Assembly (NCBI GenBank): GCA_964353405.1
Contig: CAYGWJ010000470.1
Coordinates: 1 to 32,077, forward strand
Reading direction: 5' to 3'
DNA length: 32,077 nucleotides
Origin: JBGLNJ01 sp964353405
Lineage (GTDB): Bacteria; Chloroflexota; Anaerolineae; Fen-1058
The notes below the pieces were generated by a model, which saw only the letters and a list, made by a program, of their open reading frames with translations, did no database searches and was not told where the DNA came from. The translations under genes and the position numbers were made by a program. Below, in pieces: positions 22,008 through 31,086 of the stretch (position 1 is the first letter of the stretch; every line of letters begins with the position of its first letter).

Positions 22008-24209
22008 GTGGAATCCAAACCCAGTTCGGAGCTCAAAGCCGTTATCTTGGCGGCAGGGAAAGAAGCTATCGCGGCCGATGCTCAACCGATGCTGCTCCAA
22101 ACGTTGGGCAACCGCAGGATCTTGGATTACGTCGTTCAAAATGCGCTGCAACAGGTCTCGACAGACAATCTCTACATTGTCGTGGGCTATGGGCAGGAAG
22201 ATGTGCGAGCGCACCTCGACCCGAACTATCACTATATTGCCCAGCAAGAGCAACGCGGCACCGCACATGCCGTGCTGCAACTCTATCCTTTGCTCAAGGA
22301 TTGGCGCGGCAACCTGCTCATCCTCTATGGCGATACGCCGCTGTTTCGACCGGACTCGATTCGAGGTCTGCTCAATCGCCATCGCCTGCGCGGAGCGCAC
22401 CTGACGCTGCTCACGGCCGTGGTGGATCGCACGCTGCCTTACGGGCGCATCATCCGCGATGCTGCGGGACGCATCATAGACATTATCGAAGAGACTGAAG
22501 CGTCGCCCGCCGTGCGTGAGATTCGCGAGTTGAACGTGGGCGCCTACGTCGTGCGCGCCGAGTCCATTTTCCCCGCACTGGAAAAACTGCCGCCCTCGCC
22601 GCTAAATGGCGAGTACCGGCTGACCGATTGCGTCCACTATCTGATTCGCTCCGGCCTGGTCGTGGAGAGCTACCAGATTTACGACCAGGATGAAGTGCAG
22701 GGCATCAATACAGACGACGACCTGGCCCACGCCGAGTTCATTCTGCAAAAGCGGCTGTATCGCCCGCACCAGCAAGAAGAGCACAACCAGGTTGCGTTTG
22801 GCACAGGCGGCTGGCGCGCCATCATTGGCGAAGGCTTTACGATGCACAATGTCCGGCGGCTGTGCCAGGCGCTTGCCAACGAAACCACGCGCCGGGGTGA
22901 AGAAAAGCGTGGCGTCCTCATCGGCTACGATCGCCGCTTCCTTTCCGACCGCGCCGCCCAGGCGGCTGCCGAAGTCTTTGCGGGCAACAACATTCCGGTC
23001 ACGTTGCTGTCGGAAGATGCGCCGACGCCCCTCATCACTTATGCGACGACGCTTCAGAACGCAGCTTATGGCCTGGCCTTTACGGCCAGCCACAACCCGC
23101 CTGAATGGAACGGCCTCAAGGTCTTTCACGGCGATGGCTCCCTGTTGCTCGACGAAGAGACACGCCAGATCGAAGTCGAGACCAATCAGTTGACCATTGA
23201 CGATGTGGTCAAGCTCGAGCTTGACCTGGCGCTGGAAGCGGGCATCGTTCAACGCAGAGACTATACCAACGAATACGTGGACGCCGTCGAGGCGCTGATA
23301 GACCTTGAAACCATTCGCAACGCGAGTCTCAAGGTGATCGTTGACCCGATGTATGGCGTGGGTCAACTCACGCTGGGCATGATTCTCACCGAGGCTCGTT
23401 GCCGCGTGACGTTTATCCACGAGCGGCACAATCCGCTCTTTGGCGGTCGCTCGCCTGCGCCCAACCTGGAAGCGCTGCGGATGCTGGTGATGCACATCCA
23501 GGAAGAAGGCTACCACCTGGGACTGGCGACCGATGGCGACGCCGACCGCATCGCGATTGTGGACGAGCGCGGTGAGTACATCACGATCAACGACATCCTG
23601 CTGCTCTTGTATTGGTATCTGCACGAGGTGCGCGGCGAGCGAGGCGGCGTGGTGCGCAATCTTGCCACCACGCACTTGCTCGACCGGCTGGCGGCTCATT
23701 TCGGCGAGCAGTGCTTTGAAGTGCCGGTCGGCTTCAAGTACGTTGCCGCTTCGATGGTCGAGCATCAGGCGTTACTGGGCGGCGAGTCCTCCGGCGGGTT
23801 GACGGTCCGCGGGCATATCCTGGGCAAGGATGGTATTTTTGCATCGGCGCTCGTCGTCGAGATGCTGGCGCGCACCGGCAAAAAGATTTCGGAACTGCAA
23901 CAGGTCATCTGGGACATCACGGGCCGGCTGTACAGCGTCGAAGAGGGCCTACCGGCCACGCCCGAGATGCGTGTTGCGATCCCGCATCGCCTGAAGCAGT
24001 CGCCGCTTACGCACATGGGGCCGTATCCGGTAGTCAAGGTGTCACACTATGATGGCGCCAAAATACTATTGGAAAACGACAACTGGGCGCTTGTGCGCTT
24101 TTCCGGCACCGAGCCGGTGCTGCGGCTCTTTGTCGAAGCCGATACCCCGGGCAAGGCTCAAGAGTTGATCGCGTGGCTCAAGCAGTATGTACTCGCGAAG
24201 GAATATTAG
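22008..24209 (+). CDS. Fusion: GlmU-type nucleotidyltransferase domain + phosphohexomutase
   Basis: A 733-residue fusion; GTG 22008 is supported by GAAGGGAGG at 21994-22002. Residues 10-245 resemble the GlmU uridyltransferase domain: AVILAAGK, QRGTAHAVL (82-90), LYGDTPLF (106-113), YGRIIRD (145-151), LNGEYRLTD (199-207) and VQGINT. Residues 262-733 are a complete phosphoglucomutase/phosphomannomutase: FGTGGWRAIIGE, phosphoserine Ser361 in TASHNP, metal loop DGDADR (509-514), sugar loop GGESSGG (591-597) and phosphate site SGTEP (699-703). It would turn hexosamine-6-P into the 1-phosphate and then a UDP-sugar. However, the GxGTRM...PK motif of the first domain reads GKEAIAADAQPM, losing the Arg and Lys that bind NTP and phosphate, so that half may be inactive or altered. 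Confidence 0.88.
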   Translation: MESKPSSELKAVILAAGKEAIAADAQPMLLQTLGNRRILDYVVQNALQQVSTDNLYIVVGYGQEDVRAHLDPNYHYIAQQEQRGTAHAVLQLYPLLKDWRGNLLILYGDTPLFRPDSIRGLLNRHRLRGAHLTLLTAVVDRTLPYGRIIRDAAGRIIDIIEETEASPAVREIRELNVGAYVVRAESIFPALEKLPPSPLNGEYRLTDCVHYLIRSGLVVESYQIYDQDEVQGINTDDDLAHAEFILQKRLYRPHQQEEHNQVAFGTGGWRAIIGEGFTMHNVRRLCQALANETTRRGEEKRGVLIGYDRRFLSDRAAQAAAEVFAGNNIPVTLLSEDAPTPLITYATTLQNAAYGLAFTASHNPPEWNGLKVFHGDGSLLLDEETRQIEVETNQLTIDDVVKLELDLALEAGIVQRRDYTNEYVDAVEALIDLETIRNASLKVIVDPMYGVGQLTLGMILTEARCRVTFIHERHNPLFGGRSPAPNLEALRMLVMHIQEEGYHLGLATDGDADRIAIVDERGEYITINDILLLLYWYLHEVRGERGGVVRNLATTHLLDRLAAHFGEQCFEVPVGFKYVAASMVEHQALLGGESSGGLTVRGHILGKDGIFASALVVEMLARTGKKISELQQVIWDITGRLYSVEEGLPATPEMRVAIPHRLKQSPLTHMGPYPVVKVSHYDGAKILLENDNWALVRFSGTEPVLRLFVEADTPGKAQELIAWLKQYVLAKEY

Positions 24210-24252
24210 CCACGAATTTCACGAATTGACACGAATTCGTGGAATTTCGCGG
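24210..24252. repeat. CACGAATT repeat cluster with inverted ends
   Basis: Directly after the fusion-gene stop, CACGAATT or ACGAATT recurs three times, and CCACGAATT (24210-24218) pairs with AATTCGTGG (24234-24242). A shorter piece of the same repeat (CCACGAATTGCACGAAT) occurs near 30773-30789. Confidence 0.75.
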
Positions 24253-24270
24253 CAAAGAAAGTGAGATGCA

Positions 24271-25278
24271 ATGCTCAAGATTGGTTTGATTGGGGCGGGG
24301 ATGATGGGGCAGGTCCACGCCCGCGCGTATGCCAACTTGCCTCAAGCGCAACTTGTCGCCGTGGCCAACCTGCGCGCCGAAAAGGCGAACGAGATCGCCT
24401 CGTTCACCGGCGCGCGCGTCCTGGCCACGCTGGACGAGCTGCTCGCCGCCATTGACGTGGACGTGATTGACATCTGCCTGCCCACGCCGCTGCACGCTGC
24501 ACACACCATCAAAGCGCTTGAAACGGGCAAGCATGTCTTTTGCGAAAAGCCCATCACATTGACCATGGACCAAGCGCGCCAGGTCGCCCAGGCTGCTCGC
24601 AAGGCTCGCGGCAAGTTCACCGTGGGGCACGTCGTCCGCTTCTTTCCCGAATACGCCCGCGCGCATGACTTGCTGCTCAGAGGCGAGGTGGGCGAGCCGA
24701 GAGTGATACACACCCTGCGCGGCGGCGGCTTTCCGTCGTGGAGCTGGAATAACTGGATGGGCGACCTCGATCAATCGGGCGGCGTGGCGCTCGACCTGGC
24801 CTGCCACGAGTTCGATTGGCTGCGCTGGTGCCTGGGCGAGGTCACGCGCGTGTTTGCGCGCGGGCTGGCGTACACACACCTGGCCGCCGGTCAGAGTTGC
24901 GACCACGCGCTCATCGTGACGCGCTTTGCCAGCGGCGCGCTGGCGCACACCGAAGTGACATGGGCCGTGCCGCGCGGCGGACCGTTCCTGACCCAGGTCG
25001 AGGTGGCGGGCAGCCGCGGCATCCTGCGATTCGACAATCAATCGTCCATGCCTATCCGAGGCCACTGGGATGTTGAGGGCGCTTCGACGGCCGTACCCGA
25101 AAGTCCGTTGGCGGTCAGCCCGTTCCAGGCCGAGTTGGAACATTTCCTCAATTGCATCATTGAAGACAAGCCGCCGCTCGTCGGTGTGGACGACGCGGTC
25201 AAGGCGCTGGAGCTTTCACTGGCGGCGCTGGATTCGATCAAGACCGGACAGCCGGTCACGCTGGGAGGTGCGCAATGA
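24271..25278 (+). CDS. Gfo/Idh/MocA-family oxidoreductase, copy 1
   Basis: A 335-residue NAD(P)-dependent oxidoreductase. The N-terminal Rossmann motif is IGLIGAGMMGQVHARAY (4-20), the dinucleotide-domain signature CEKPITL follows at 91-97, and the catalytic pair Asp175/His179 stands in DLACHEFDWLRW. Family members oxidise or epimerise sugars and inositols, often with bound NAD. In an amino-sugar locus, oxidation of a GlcNAc- or MurNAc-derived sugar, or UDP-sugar C3 oxidation, would fit, but specificity cannot be read. The protein reads as intact. Four-base overlap (ATGA) with copy 2 indicates a co-translated pair. Confidence 0.9.
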   Translation: MLKIGLIGAGMMGQVHARAYANLPQAQLVAVANLRAEKANEIASFTGARVLATLDELLAAIDVDVIDICLPTPLHAAHTIKALETGKHVFCEKPITLTMDQARQVAQAARKARGKFTVGHVVRFFPEYARAHDLLLRGEVGEPRVIHTLRGGGFPSWSWNNWMGDLDQSGGVALDLACHEFDWLRWCLGEVTRVFARGLAYTHLAAGQSCDHALIVTRFASGALAHTEVTWAVPRGGPFLTQVEVAGSRGILRFDNQSSMPIRGHWDVEGASTAVPESPLAVSPFQAELEHFLNCIIEDKPPLVGVDDAVKALELSLAALDSIKTGQPVTLGGAQ

Positions 25279-26282
25279 CGGCCCGATCGAGCACGCCGCT
25301 CCGATTCGGCATCATCAGTTTCGCTCACCTGCACGCGGCCGGTTACGCGCGCTGCCTGCAGGCCAATCCCGAAACGCAACTCGTGGCGATCGCCGACGAG
25401 GACGCTCAACGCGGTCAAGAGTGGGCGCAGCGCCTGGGTGTGCCCTGGCATCCCAATTATCACGAGTTGATTTTGCGCGATGACATTGACGCCGTCATCG
25501 TCACGACAGAAAATGTCAAACATGCTGCGGCGACGATGGACGCCGCTCGCGCGGGCAAGCATGTGCTGTGCGAAAAGCCGCTCTCGACGACGGTGGCCGA
25601 TGGCCGCGCGATGATTGAGGCGTGCCGGCAAGCGGGCGTGGCGCTGGGCACGGCGTTCCCGTGCCGTTATCTGCCAGCTGTGTCGCGCGTCAAGGAACAG
25701 GTAGACGCCGGCAAGCTGGGCAAGCTCCTGGCGATTGCGGGGACGAACCAGGGTCGGATGCCCGGCGGGTGGTTCATTGACAAAGCGCTTTCCGGCGGCG
25801 GCGCGGTGATGGATCATGCGGTTCACGTAGCCGATCTCATCCGCTGGCTCACGGGCGCCGAGTTTGCGGATGTCTATTGCGAAGCCGACATGCTCTTTCA
25901 CGACATCGGCATTGACGATTCGGGCTTGCTCTCGTTCAGTTTGACCGATGGCACGATCTGCACACTCGACTGCTCGTGGTCACGCCTGCCGCACTATCCC
26001 ACGTGGGGCAGCATCACGCTCAACCTGTGGGGGACAGAGGGCTATGTGAGCATTGATGCGTTCAAGCAGATGATCGAGGTCTATACCGAAGAGCCGCGCG
26101 CCAGTTGGGTGTATTGGGGCAGCGACATGGACTCTTTGATGATCCAGGACTTTGCGCGGCGGGTGAGTCGGGGTGAGCCGCCCGCGATCACGGGCGAGGA
26201 CGGCCTGCGCGCTGTCGAGCTGGCGCTCGGCGCGTATCGCTCGGCGGAGACGCACAGGGCCGTCAAGTTGCCGATGGAGTAG
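25275..26282 (+). CDS. Gfo/Idh/MocA-family oxidoreductase, copy 2
   Basis: A 335-residue relative of the preceding gene, not a recent duplicate. GGAGGTG just upstream of ATG 25275 is a strong ribosome site. The Rossmann start FGIISFAHLHAAGYA (11-25) lacks the usual GxGxxG, a change I know from a subgroup of this family. CEKPLS (99-104) and Asp180/His184 in GGGAVMDHAVHVADLIRW are preserved. The two enzymes may form a heteromer or act in sequence on the same sugar, as in oxidation-modification-reduction schemes. The stop overlaps the upstream GTG of the next frame by one base. Substrate unknown. Confidence 0.88.
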   Translation: MTARSSTPLRFGIISFAHLHAAGYARCLQANPETQLVAIADEDAQRGQEWAQRLGVPWHPNYHELILRDDIDAVIVTTENVKHAAATMDAARAGKHVLCEKPLSTTVADGRAMIEACRQAGVALGTAFPCRYLPAVSRVKEQVDAGKLGKLLAIAGTNQGRMPGGWFIDKALSGGGAVMDHAVHVADLIRWLTGAEFADVYCEADMLFHDIGIDDSGLLSFSLTDGTICTLDCSWSRLPHYPTWGSITLNLWGTEGYVSIDAFKQMIEVYTEEPRASWVYWGSDMDSLMIQDFARRVSRGEPPAITGEDGLRAVELALGAYRSAETHRAVKLPME

Positions 26283-26290
26283 TGAAACAT

Positions 26291-27208
26291 ATGACTGATC
26301 CAACGCTGGTCGTGATGGCCGCTGGTATCGGGAGCCGATACGGCGGCCTCAAGCAAATTGATCCCGTCGGGTTGAACGGGGAAATCATCATTGATTACTC
26401 GGTCTTTGATGCGCTCAGGGCCGGTTTTGGCCGAGTGGTTTTTATCATTCGCCGGGACATTGAAGCCGCCTTTCGCGACAAGATCGGCCGCGCGGTCGAG
26501 AAGCGAGTGGATACCGCCTACGTATTTCAGAAACTTGACCTGCCGGCAGGCTTTACCGTTCCCGCCGACCGCAAAAAGCCGTGGGGAACGGGACATGCGG
26601 TGCTCTCGTGTCAAGATGCGGTGCATACGCCATTTGCCGTGATCAACGCCGACGATTTTTACGGTGCGACGGCATTTCAGGCGCTGGCCCAGTATCTTGG
26701 CCAGGCGCAGGATCGCGATGGCGTATACGATTACGGCATGGTGGGCTATGCGCTTCGCAACACGCTCTCGGAGCATGGTCACGTGGCGCGCGGGGTGTGC
26801 CAGGTGACGCCGGATCGTTTTTTGGTGGATGTCCGTGAGCGCACACACATCGAACGACTTGCAGATGGAATCCAGTACACCGAGAACGGCGCCGATTGGG
26901 TGATGCTACCGCCGGAAAGCATTGTGTCTCTCAATACCTGGGGATTCACGTTGAGCATCTTTCGAGAACTGGAAGCGCATTTTTCCCTGTTCTTGCAGAA
27001 AAATACTACCCATCTGACCAAGGCCGAGTATTTCTTGCCGGATGTTGTCGGCGACCTGGTCAAAGAGGGCAAAGCGCGCGTCAAGGTGCTACCGACAAAC
27101 GAGAAATGGTACGGCGTCACCTATCAAGAAGATCGGCCTCGCGTGCAAGCGGCGATTCGCGAGCTGATCCGGCAGGGCAGGTACCCAGAAAAGTTGTGGG
27201 GAGACTGA
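26291..27208 (+). CDS. Sugar-1-phosphate nucleotidyltransferase
   Basis: A 305-residue NTP-transferase with an intact signature AAGIGSRYGGLKQ (10-22), in contrast to the fusion protein upstream. WGTGHAVLSCQDAV and FAVINADDFYG carry the metal-binding Asp. The ATG at 26291 is preferred (GGAG at 26276-26279); a GTG at 26282 would add three residues. In other bacteria this type of gene lies next to a NahK-like anomeric kinase, as it does here (9-base gap). The pair would convert GlcNAc (or GalNAc/MurNAc) to the 1-phosphate and then to an NDP-sugar, functionally like AmgK-MurU. Nucleotide preference is not readable from sequence. Confidence 0.87.
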   Translation: MTDPTLVVMAAGIGSRYGGLKQIDPVGLNGEIIIDYSVFDALRAGFGRVVFIIRRDIEAAFRDKIGRAVEKRVDTAYVFQKLDLPAGFTVPADRKKPWGTGHAVLSCQDAVHTPFAVINADDFYGATAFQALAQYLGQAQDRDGVYDYGMVGYALRNTLSEHGHVARGVCQVTPDRFLVDVRERTHIERLADGIQYTENGADWVMLPPESIVSLNTWGFTLSIFRELEAHFSLFLQKNTTHLTKAEYFLPDVVGDLVKEGKARVKVLPTNEKWYGVTYQEDRPRVQAAIRELIRQGRYPEKLWGD

Positions 27209-27217
27209 GCAAGCGGC

Positions 27218-28327
27218 ATGACATCTGAAACGAAACTGGATCTGAGGGAGATTGTTTCTCACTTTCAACTGGAAGGCCAACTGCTCGATATAATCCCATA
27301 CGGCACGGGTCACATCAACGACACGTATGCCGGCCGCTTCCAGACGACTCGAGGCGTGGCGCGCTACGTCCATCAACGCCTCAACCGAAATGTCTTTCGA
27401 GAGCCGGAAAAGGTGATGGAGAACATTGAGCGCGTGACCCGCTATGCGCGCGAGCGCATCACCGCCGCAGGCGGCGACCCTCAACGCGAGACACTCACTC
27501 TTGTCCCCGCACAAGACGGCCAGTCGTTTTATCGCACACCCGAAGGCGATACCTGGCGCACTTGGCTGTTCATTGATGGCGTGCGCACCTACGACAAGGT
27601 CGAAGATGTGCGCCACGTCTATAGCGCGGCGAATGCCTATGGCAAGTTTCAGCGCCTGTTGAGCGGCCTACCGGGGAAGCGTCTGCACGAAACCATCCCC
27701 AACTTTCATCACACGCGCAAACGCTTTGAGACATTCGTCCACACTTACGAGCGGGATGCAAGAAATCGAGCCGGTTCGGTGAAAACGGAAATTGATTTCA
27801 TCCTCAAGCGTCAAGACGATGCGTCGGTTGTGGTAGACATGCTGGCGCAAGGTCAATTGCCGGAACGCGTGACGCACAACGATACCAAGCTGAATAATGT
27901 GCTGATTGACGAACAGACCGGCGAGGGTATCTGCGTGATTGACCTCGACACGGTGATGCCCGGCTCGGCGCTGTACGACTTGGGCGACCTGGTGCGCACA
28001 GCCGCCATCACCGCGCTGGAGGACGAGCCTGACCTGGCGAAGGTGAGCCTTGACCTGGAGATGTTTGATCGCCTGGCGCACGGCTATCTCGATGCGACAC
28101 GCGACACCCTCACGCCGGTCGAGATAGACCATTTGGCATTCGGAGCCAAACTCATCACGTTCGAGCAGGCCATCCGTTTCTTGGATGATTATCTCAGCGG
28201 CGATGTGTACTACAAGATTCATCGCCAGCATCACAACCTGGATCGCGCGCGCACGCAGATCAAGATGGTCGCAGAGATGGAGCAAAAAATGGACCACATG
28301 ATGACTATCGTCAACCAGTACCGATAA
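27218..28327 (+). CDS. nahK: N-acetylhexosamine 1-kinase NahK-like phosphotransferase
   Basis: A 369-residue APH-fold kinase. IPYGTGHINDTYA (26-38) is the nucleotide loop, VTHNDTKLNNVLID (218-231) has the catalytic Asp222, and CVIDLDTVMPGSALYDLGD (239-257) binds metal. These blocks are the ones I recognise from NahK of the Bifidobacterium lacto-N-biose operon. NahK phosphorylates GlcNAc or GalNAc at C1, avoiding the 6-phosphate route. The nucleotidyltransferase just upstream would use its product, and the hexosaminidase 11 bases downstream would supply free sugar. It has no signal and acts in the cytoplasm. AmgK (MurNAc kinase) has the same fold, so MurNAc is an alternative substrate. Confidence 0.85.
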   Translation: MTSETKLDLREIVSHFQLEGQLLDIIPYGTGHINDTYAGRFQTTRGVARYVHQRLNRNVFREPEKVMENIERVTRYARERITAAGGDPQRETLTLVPAQDGQSFYRTPEGDTWRTWLFIDGVRTYDKVEDVRHVYSAANAYGKFQRLLSGLPGKRLHETIPNFHHTRKRFETFVHTYERDARNRAGSVKTEIDFILKRQDDASVVVDMLAQGQLPERVTHNDTKLNNVLIDEQTGEGICVIDLDTVMPGSALYDLGDLVRTAAITALEDEPDLAKVSLDLEMFDRLAHGYLDATRDTLTPVEIDHLAFGAKLITFEQAIRFLDDYLSGDVYYKIHRQHHNLDRARTQIKMVAEMEQKMDHMMTIVNQYR

Positions 28328-28338
28328 CCTGGAGCTGC

Positions 28339-29922
28339 ATGGCGGACACTCTTACTCTCTCTATTATTCCATTGCCTGCCAGACTCGAACGCAAGGGTGG
28401 CGAGTTTGTCTTGACGCCGGAAACGGTCATTGTCGCCGATGCGCTCAATCAATCCAACGCCACCTATCTGCACAACCTGCTGGCGCCACCGACGGGTTTC
28501 GCTTTGCCCATTCAAGCCGATGGGGGCCCAGTCAATGTGATCCGTTTGGCGACGGGACCCTCGGCGGGCCAAAACGGCTACACACTATCCGTCTCGCCAC
28601 AGACGATTGTCATCCAGGCCACAGAACCGACTGGTGTGTTTTATGGGATCCAAACCCTCCGGCAATTGCTCCCCGCGCAGATCGAAAAGCCAGCGCTTGT
28701 CTCCAATATCACCTGGCAAGTGCCTTGCGTGGAAATTCAGGACGCGCCCCGGTTCAGTTGGCGCGGCTACATGCTCGACGAAGGACGACACTTTCACGGC
28801 AAAGAGACCGTCAAGCGCACGCTCGATCTCATGGCCCTGCAGAAGCTAAACATCTTGCACTGGCACCTGACCGAAGATCAGGGTTGGCGCATCGAGATCA
28901 AGCAGTATCCCAAGCTGACTGAAATCGGTTCCAAGCGGAAAGGAACCACTCCGGGCATCGTCGGCAAGCACAATGGCATCCCGCACGAGGGCTTTTACAG
29001 GCAAGAGGACATACGCGAAATCGTCGCTTATGCAGCCGAACGACACATTACCATCGTGCCTGAAATCGAGATGCCCGGGCATTCATTGGCGGCGCTCGCT
29101 GCGTATCCTGAACAGAGTTGCTCGGGCGGCCCGTTCGAGGTGGCCTGTCATTTCGGAGTCTTTCAAGACATTTACTGCGCGGGTAAAGAGAGCACTTGCA
29201 CTTTTCTTCAAAACGTGCTCGATGAGGTCATGTCGCTTTTCCCATCGCCTTTTGTTCACATCGGCGGTGACGAAGCGCCCAAGGCGCGCTGGAAAAAATG
29301 CCCTGATTGTCAGAACCGCATCAGACAGGAAGGACTGAAGAGCGAGCACGCACTCCAGGCTTACCTCACCCATCGAATTGCCAGTCACCTTGACTCGCGC
29401 GGGTGCAGGCTGGTGGGCTGGAACGAGATCCTTCAACCGGGCTTGTTGCCGAGCGCCGTAGCTCAGTATTGGATCGGCAATCGCAAGCCTGTGATAGAGG
29501 CGATGCGCACTGGGCGGGATGTGATCGTGTCTCCGTTCTTGAACCTCTACCTCGATCACAGTTACAGCCTCACTCCCCTGAGCAAAGCTTATGGGTTTGA
29601 TCCCATGTTTCCTGAACTCGATGCATCATCGGCTCCGCACGTGCTCGGACTGGAAGCGCCGCTGTGGACTGAATTTGTCCCGAATCGTGCACGGCTCGAT
29701 TACCAGACCTACCCACGACTGACGGCTTTTGCCGAGACCGGTTGGACGCCAAAGGCGCGCAAGAGCCTGTCAGACTTTCGGCAACGGTTGACATCCTTTT
29801 TGCATCGGCTTGACGAATTCGGCGTCAAGTATGCGCCATTAGGTGATGTCGAGCCGTCCCTGCTCAAACAACTGTTGGGCGTGTTCACCATCGTTCAACC
29901 TCAGACCAAGATAGCCTCATGA
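28339..29922 (+). CDS. Beta-N-acetylhexosaminidase, GH20
   Basis: A 527-residue GH20 enzyme. Residues 1-135 are the GH20b alpha/beta domain (IPLPARLERKGGEFVL, GVFYGIQTLRQLLP). The barrel starts at FSWRGYMLDEGRHFHG (139-154), with LHWHLTEDQGWRIEI (173-187), VPEIEMPGHSLAALAAYP and the catalytic Asp311-Glu312 in HIGGDEAPK. WNEILQPG and GLEAPLWTE close the active site. It removes terminal GlcNAc/GalNAc by substrate-assisted catalysis. There is no signal peptide, so it works inside the cell on imported chitobiose-like sugars and may overlap with NagZ. GGAG at 28331-28334 precedes the ATG. The stop overlaps the ATG at 29919 of the CutC frame, but that start is not preferred. Confidence 0.92.
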   Translation: MADTLTLSIIPLPARLERKGGEFVLTPETVIVADALNQSNATYLHNLLAPPTGFALPIQADGGPVNVIRLATGPSAGQNGYTLSVSPQTIVIQATEPTGVFYGIQTLRQLLPAQIEKPALVSNITWQVPCVEIQDAPRFSWRGYMLDEGRHFHGKETVKRTLDLMALQKLNILHWHLTEDQGWRIEIKQYPKLTEIGSKRKGTTPGIVGKHNGIPHEGFYRQEDIREIVAYAAERHITIVPEIEMPGHSLAALAAYPEQSCSGGPFEVACHFGVFQDIYCAGKESTCTFLQNVLDEVMSLFPSPFVHIGGDEAPKARWKKCPDCQNRIRQEGLKSEHALQAYLTHRIASHLDSRGCRLVGWNEILQPGLLPSAVAQYWIGNRKPVIEAMRTGRDVIVSPFLNLYLDHSYSLTPLSKAYGFDPMFPELDASSAPHVLGLEAPLWTEFVPNRARLDYQTYPRLTAFAETGWTPKARKSLSDFRQRLTSFLHRLDEFGVKYAPLGDVEPSLLKQLLGVFTIVQPQTKIAS

Positions 29923-29948
29923 GATTCAGAATGATCAAGGAGAAAGAC

Positions 29949-30695
29949 ATGAGTGACCGGATCATGCTTGAAGCGTGTGTGGATTCCGTCGAAGCGGCGG
30001 TCGCGGCTCAACAGGGCGGCGCGGATCGCGTCGAGCTGTGCGCCGATTTACTGGAAGGCGGCTGCACGCCCTGCGCAGGGACGATTCAACTTGCGCGCAA
30101 GCTGCTCAATATCCGCATGCACGTCATCGTCCGCCCGCGCGGCGGTGACTTTAACTACTCGGACGTCGAGTTCAATGCCATGCAGCTGGATATTGCCTTC
30201 GCCAAACAAGCCGGCGCGGACGGTGTCGTCATCGGCATCTTGAATCAAGACGGTACGGTGGACGTGGAGCGGACGTGCGCCTTGATCGAATTGGCGCGGC
30301 CCCTGAGCGTCACGTTCCATCGCGCATTCGATGTGACGCGCGATCCTTTCGAAGCCATGGAGAGCCTCATCGGCTTGGGAGTGGATCGCATCCTCACCTC
30401 GGGACAAGAGCCTTCGGTCTTGGAAGGGCTGGATCTGATCACCGAACTGGTCAACCGAGCGGGCGACCGCATCATCATCATGCCCGGCGCGGGCATCACC
30501 GAGCGCAACTTGCGCAAGATCATCGCGCAGAGTGGCGCGCGCGAGTTCCACGTCTATGCGCCCATGACATTCGAGGGTCGCATGAAGTATCGCAATCCGC
30601 GCGTTTTTATGGGCGGCGAGCTGCGCCCGCCCGAGTACACGCTCAGCGTGACCGACCCAAATCGTATTCGAACGTTTGTTAGCGCAATTCGGTAG
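29949..30695 (+). CDS. cutC: CutC family protein
   Basis: A 248-residue TIM-barrel protein. ATG 29949 is chosen because AAGGAG (29937-29942) precedes it by six bases; the ATG at 29919 would add ten residues. Characteristic blocks: MLEACVDSVEAAVAAQQGGADRVELC split over residues 6-31, then LEGGCTP, VIVRPRGGDFNYS, GVVIGIL, VTFHRAFD and LTSGQ. The family was named for copper homeostasis, but that role is disputed. It often lies beside hexosaminidase genes, as here, and shares a barrel with sugar-phosphate enzymes, so a part in amino-sugar metabolism seems more likely. It is the last gene of the + strand series before the relic zone. Confidence 0.9.
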   Translation: MSDRIMLEACVDSVEAAVAAQQGGADRVELCADLLEGGCTPCAGTIQLARKLLNIRMHVIVRPRGGDFNYSDVEFNAMQLDIAFAKQAGADGVVIGILNQDGTVDVERTCALIELARPLSVTFHRAFDVTRDPFEAMESLIGLGVDRILTSGQEPSVLEGLDLITELVNRAGDRIIIMPGAGITERNLRKIIAQSGAREFHVYAPMTFEGRMKYRNPRVFMGGELRPPEYTLSVTDPNRIRTFVSAIR

Positions 30696-31086
30696 CAAGG
30701 CATCCGTATGAGAATCTTGATTGGCGCTATCGGCTCGACCGCGACATGATCTGGACAGCAACCTGGTTTTCGCCACGAATTGCACGAATAGGTCAAGCCA
30801 AGCTGATGTGGTATCATTGCCCCGGCTGGTTGACTTGGCAAATCACTTGTGTGACCCGACAGACAACCCGGCAATTCCGGTCGAGTTGCCGGGGTTATAC
30901 GAGGTGGGCGAGGGAAGATAAGCATTATGCTGCGTGCGCTAACGATCGGATCTCTTCAATCAGTACAGGGAGATTGGGGCGCGTGAAAGAAAGCTGAGGC
31001 GCGGGGACGCGGTGATGCTTGATGTCAGGAGCAATGTGCTTGTGGTGTGGATCGGTTGCGGCAAGGTATAGATGAATTGCTCGTAA
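30696..31086. other. Gene-poor relic zone after cutC
   Basis: These 391 bases have no intact gene. They contain a CACGAATT-type repeat piece near 30773-30789, a scrap similar to the end of nagZ (30865-30921, + strand) and remains of a TumE-like toxin gene (30925-31103, - strand). The part 30708-30860 has short open frames without recognisable content. No terminator was seen after cutC. Confidence 0.7.
30865..30921 (+). pseudogene. Scrap of a NagZ-type C-terminus
   Basis: The frame reads NPAIPVELPGLYEVGEGR and stops, matching the end of the nagZ product in this window (RLPVELPGLYKIGSG). At DNA level CCGGTCGAGTTGCCGGG is identical (30877-30893 and 10285-10301), with further similarity after it but with differences, so it is an older or different copy rather than a recent duplication. 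Only about 18 residues remain. Confidence 0.55.
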
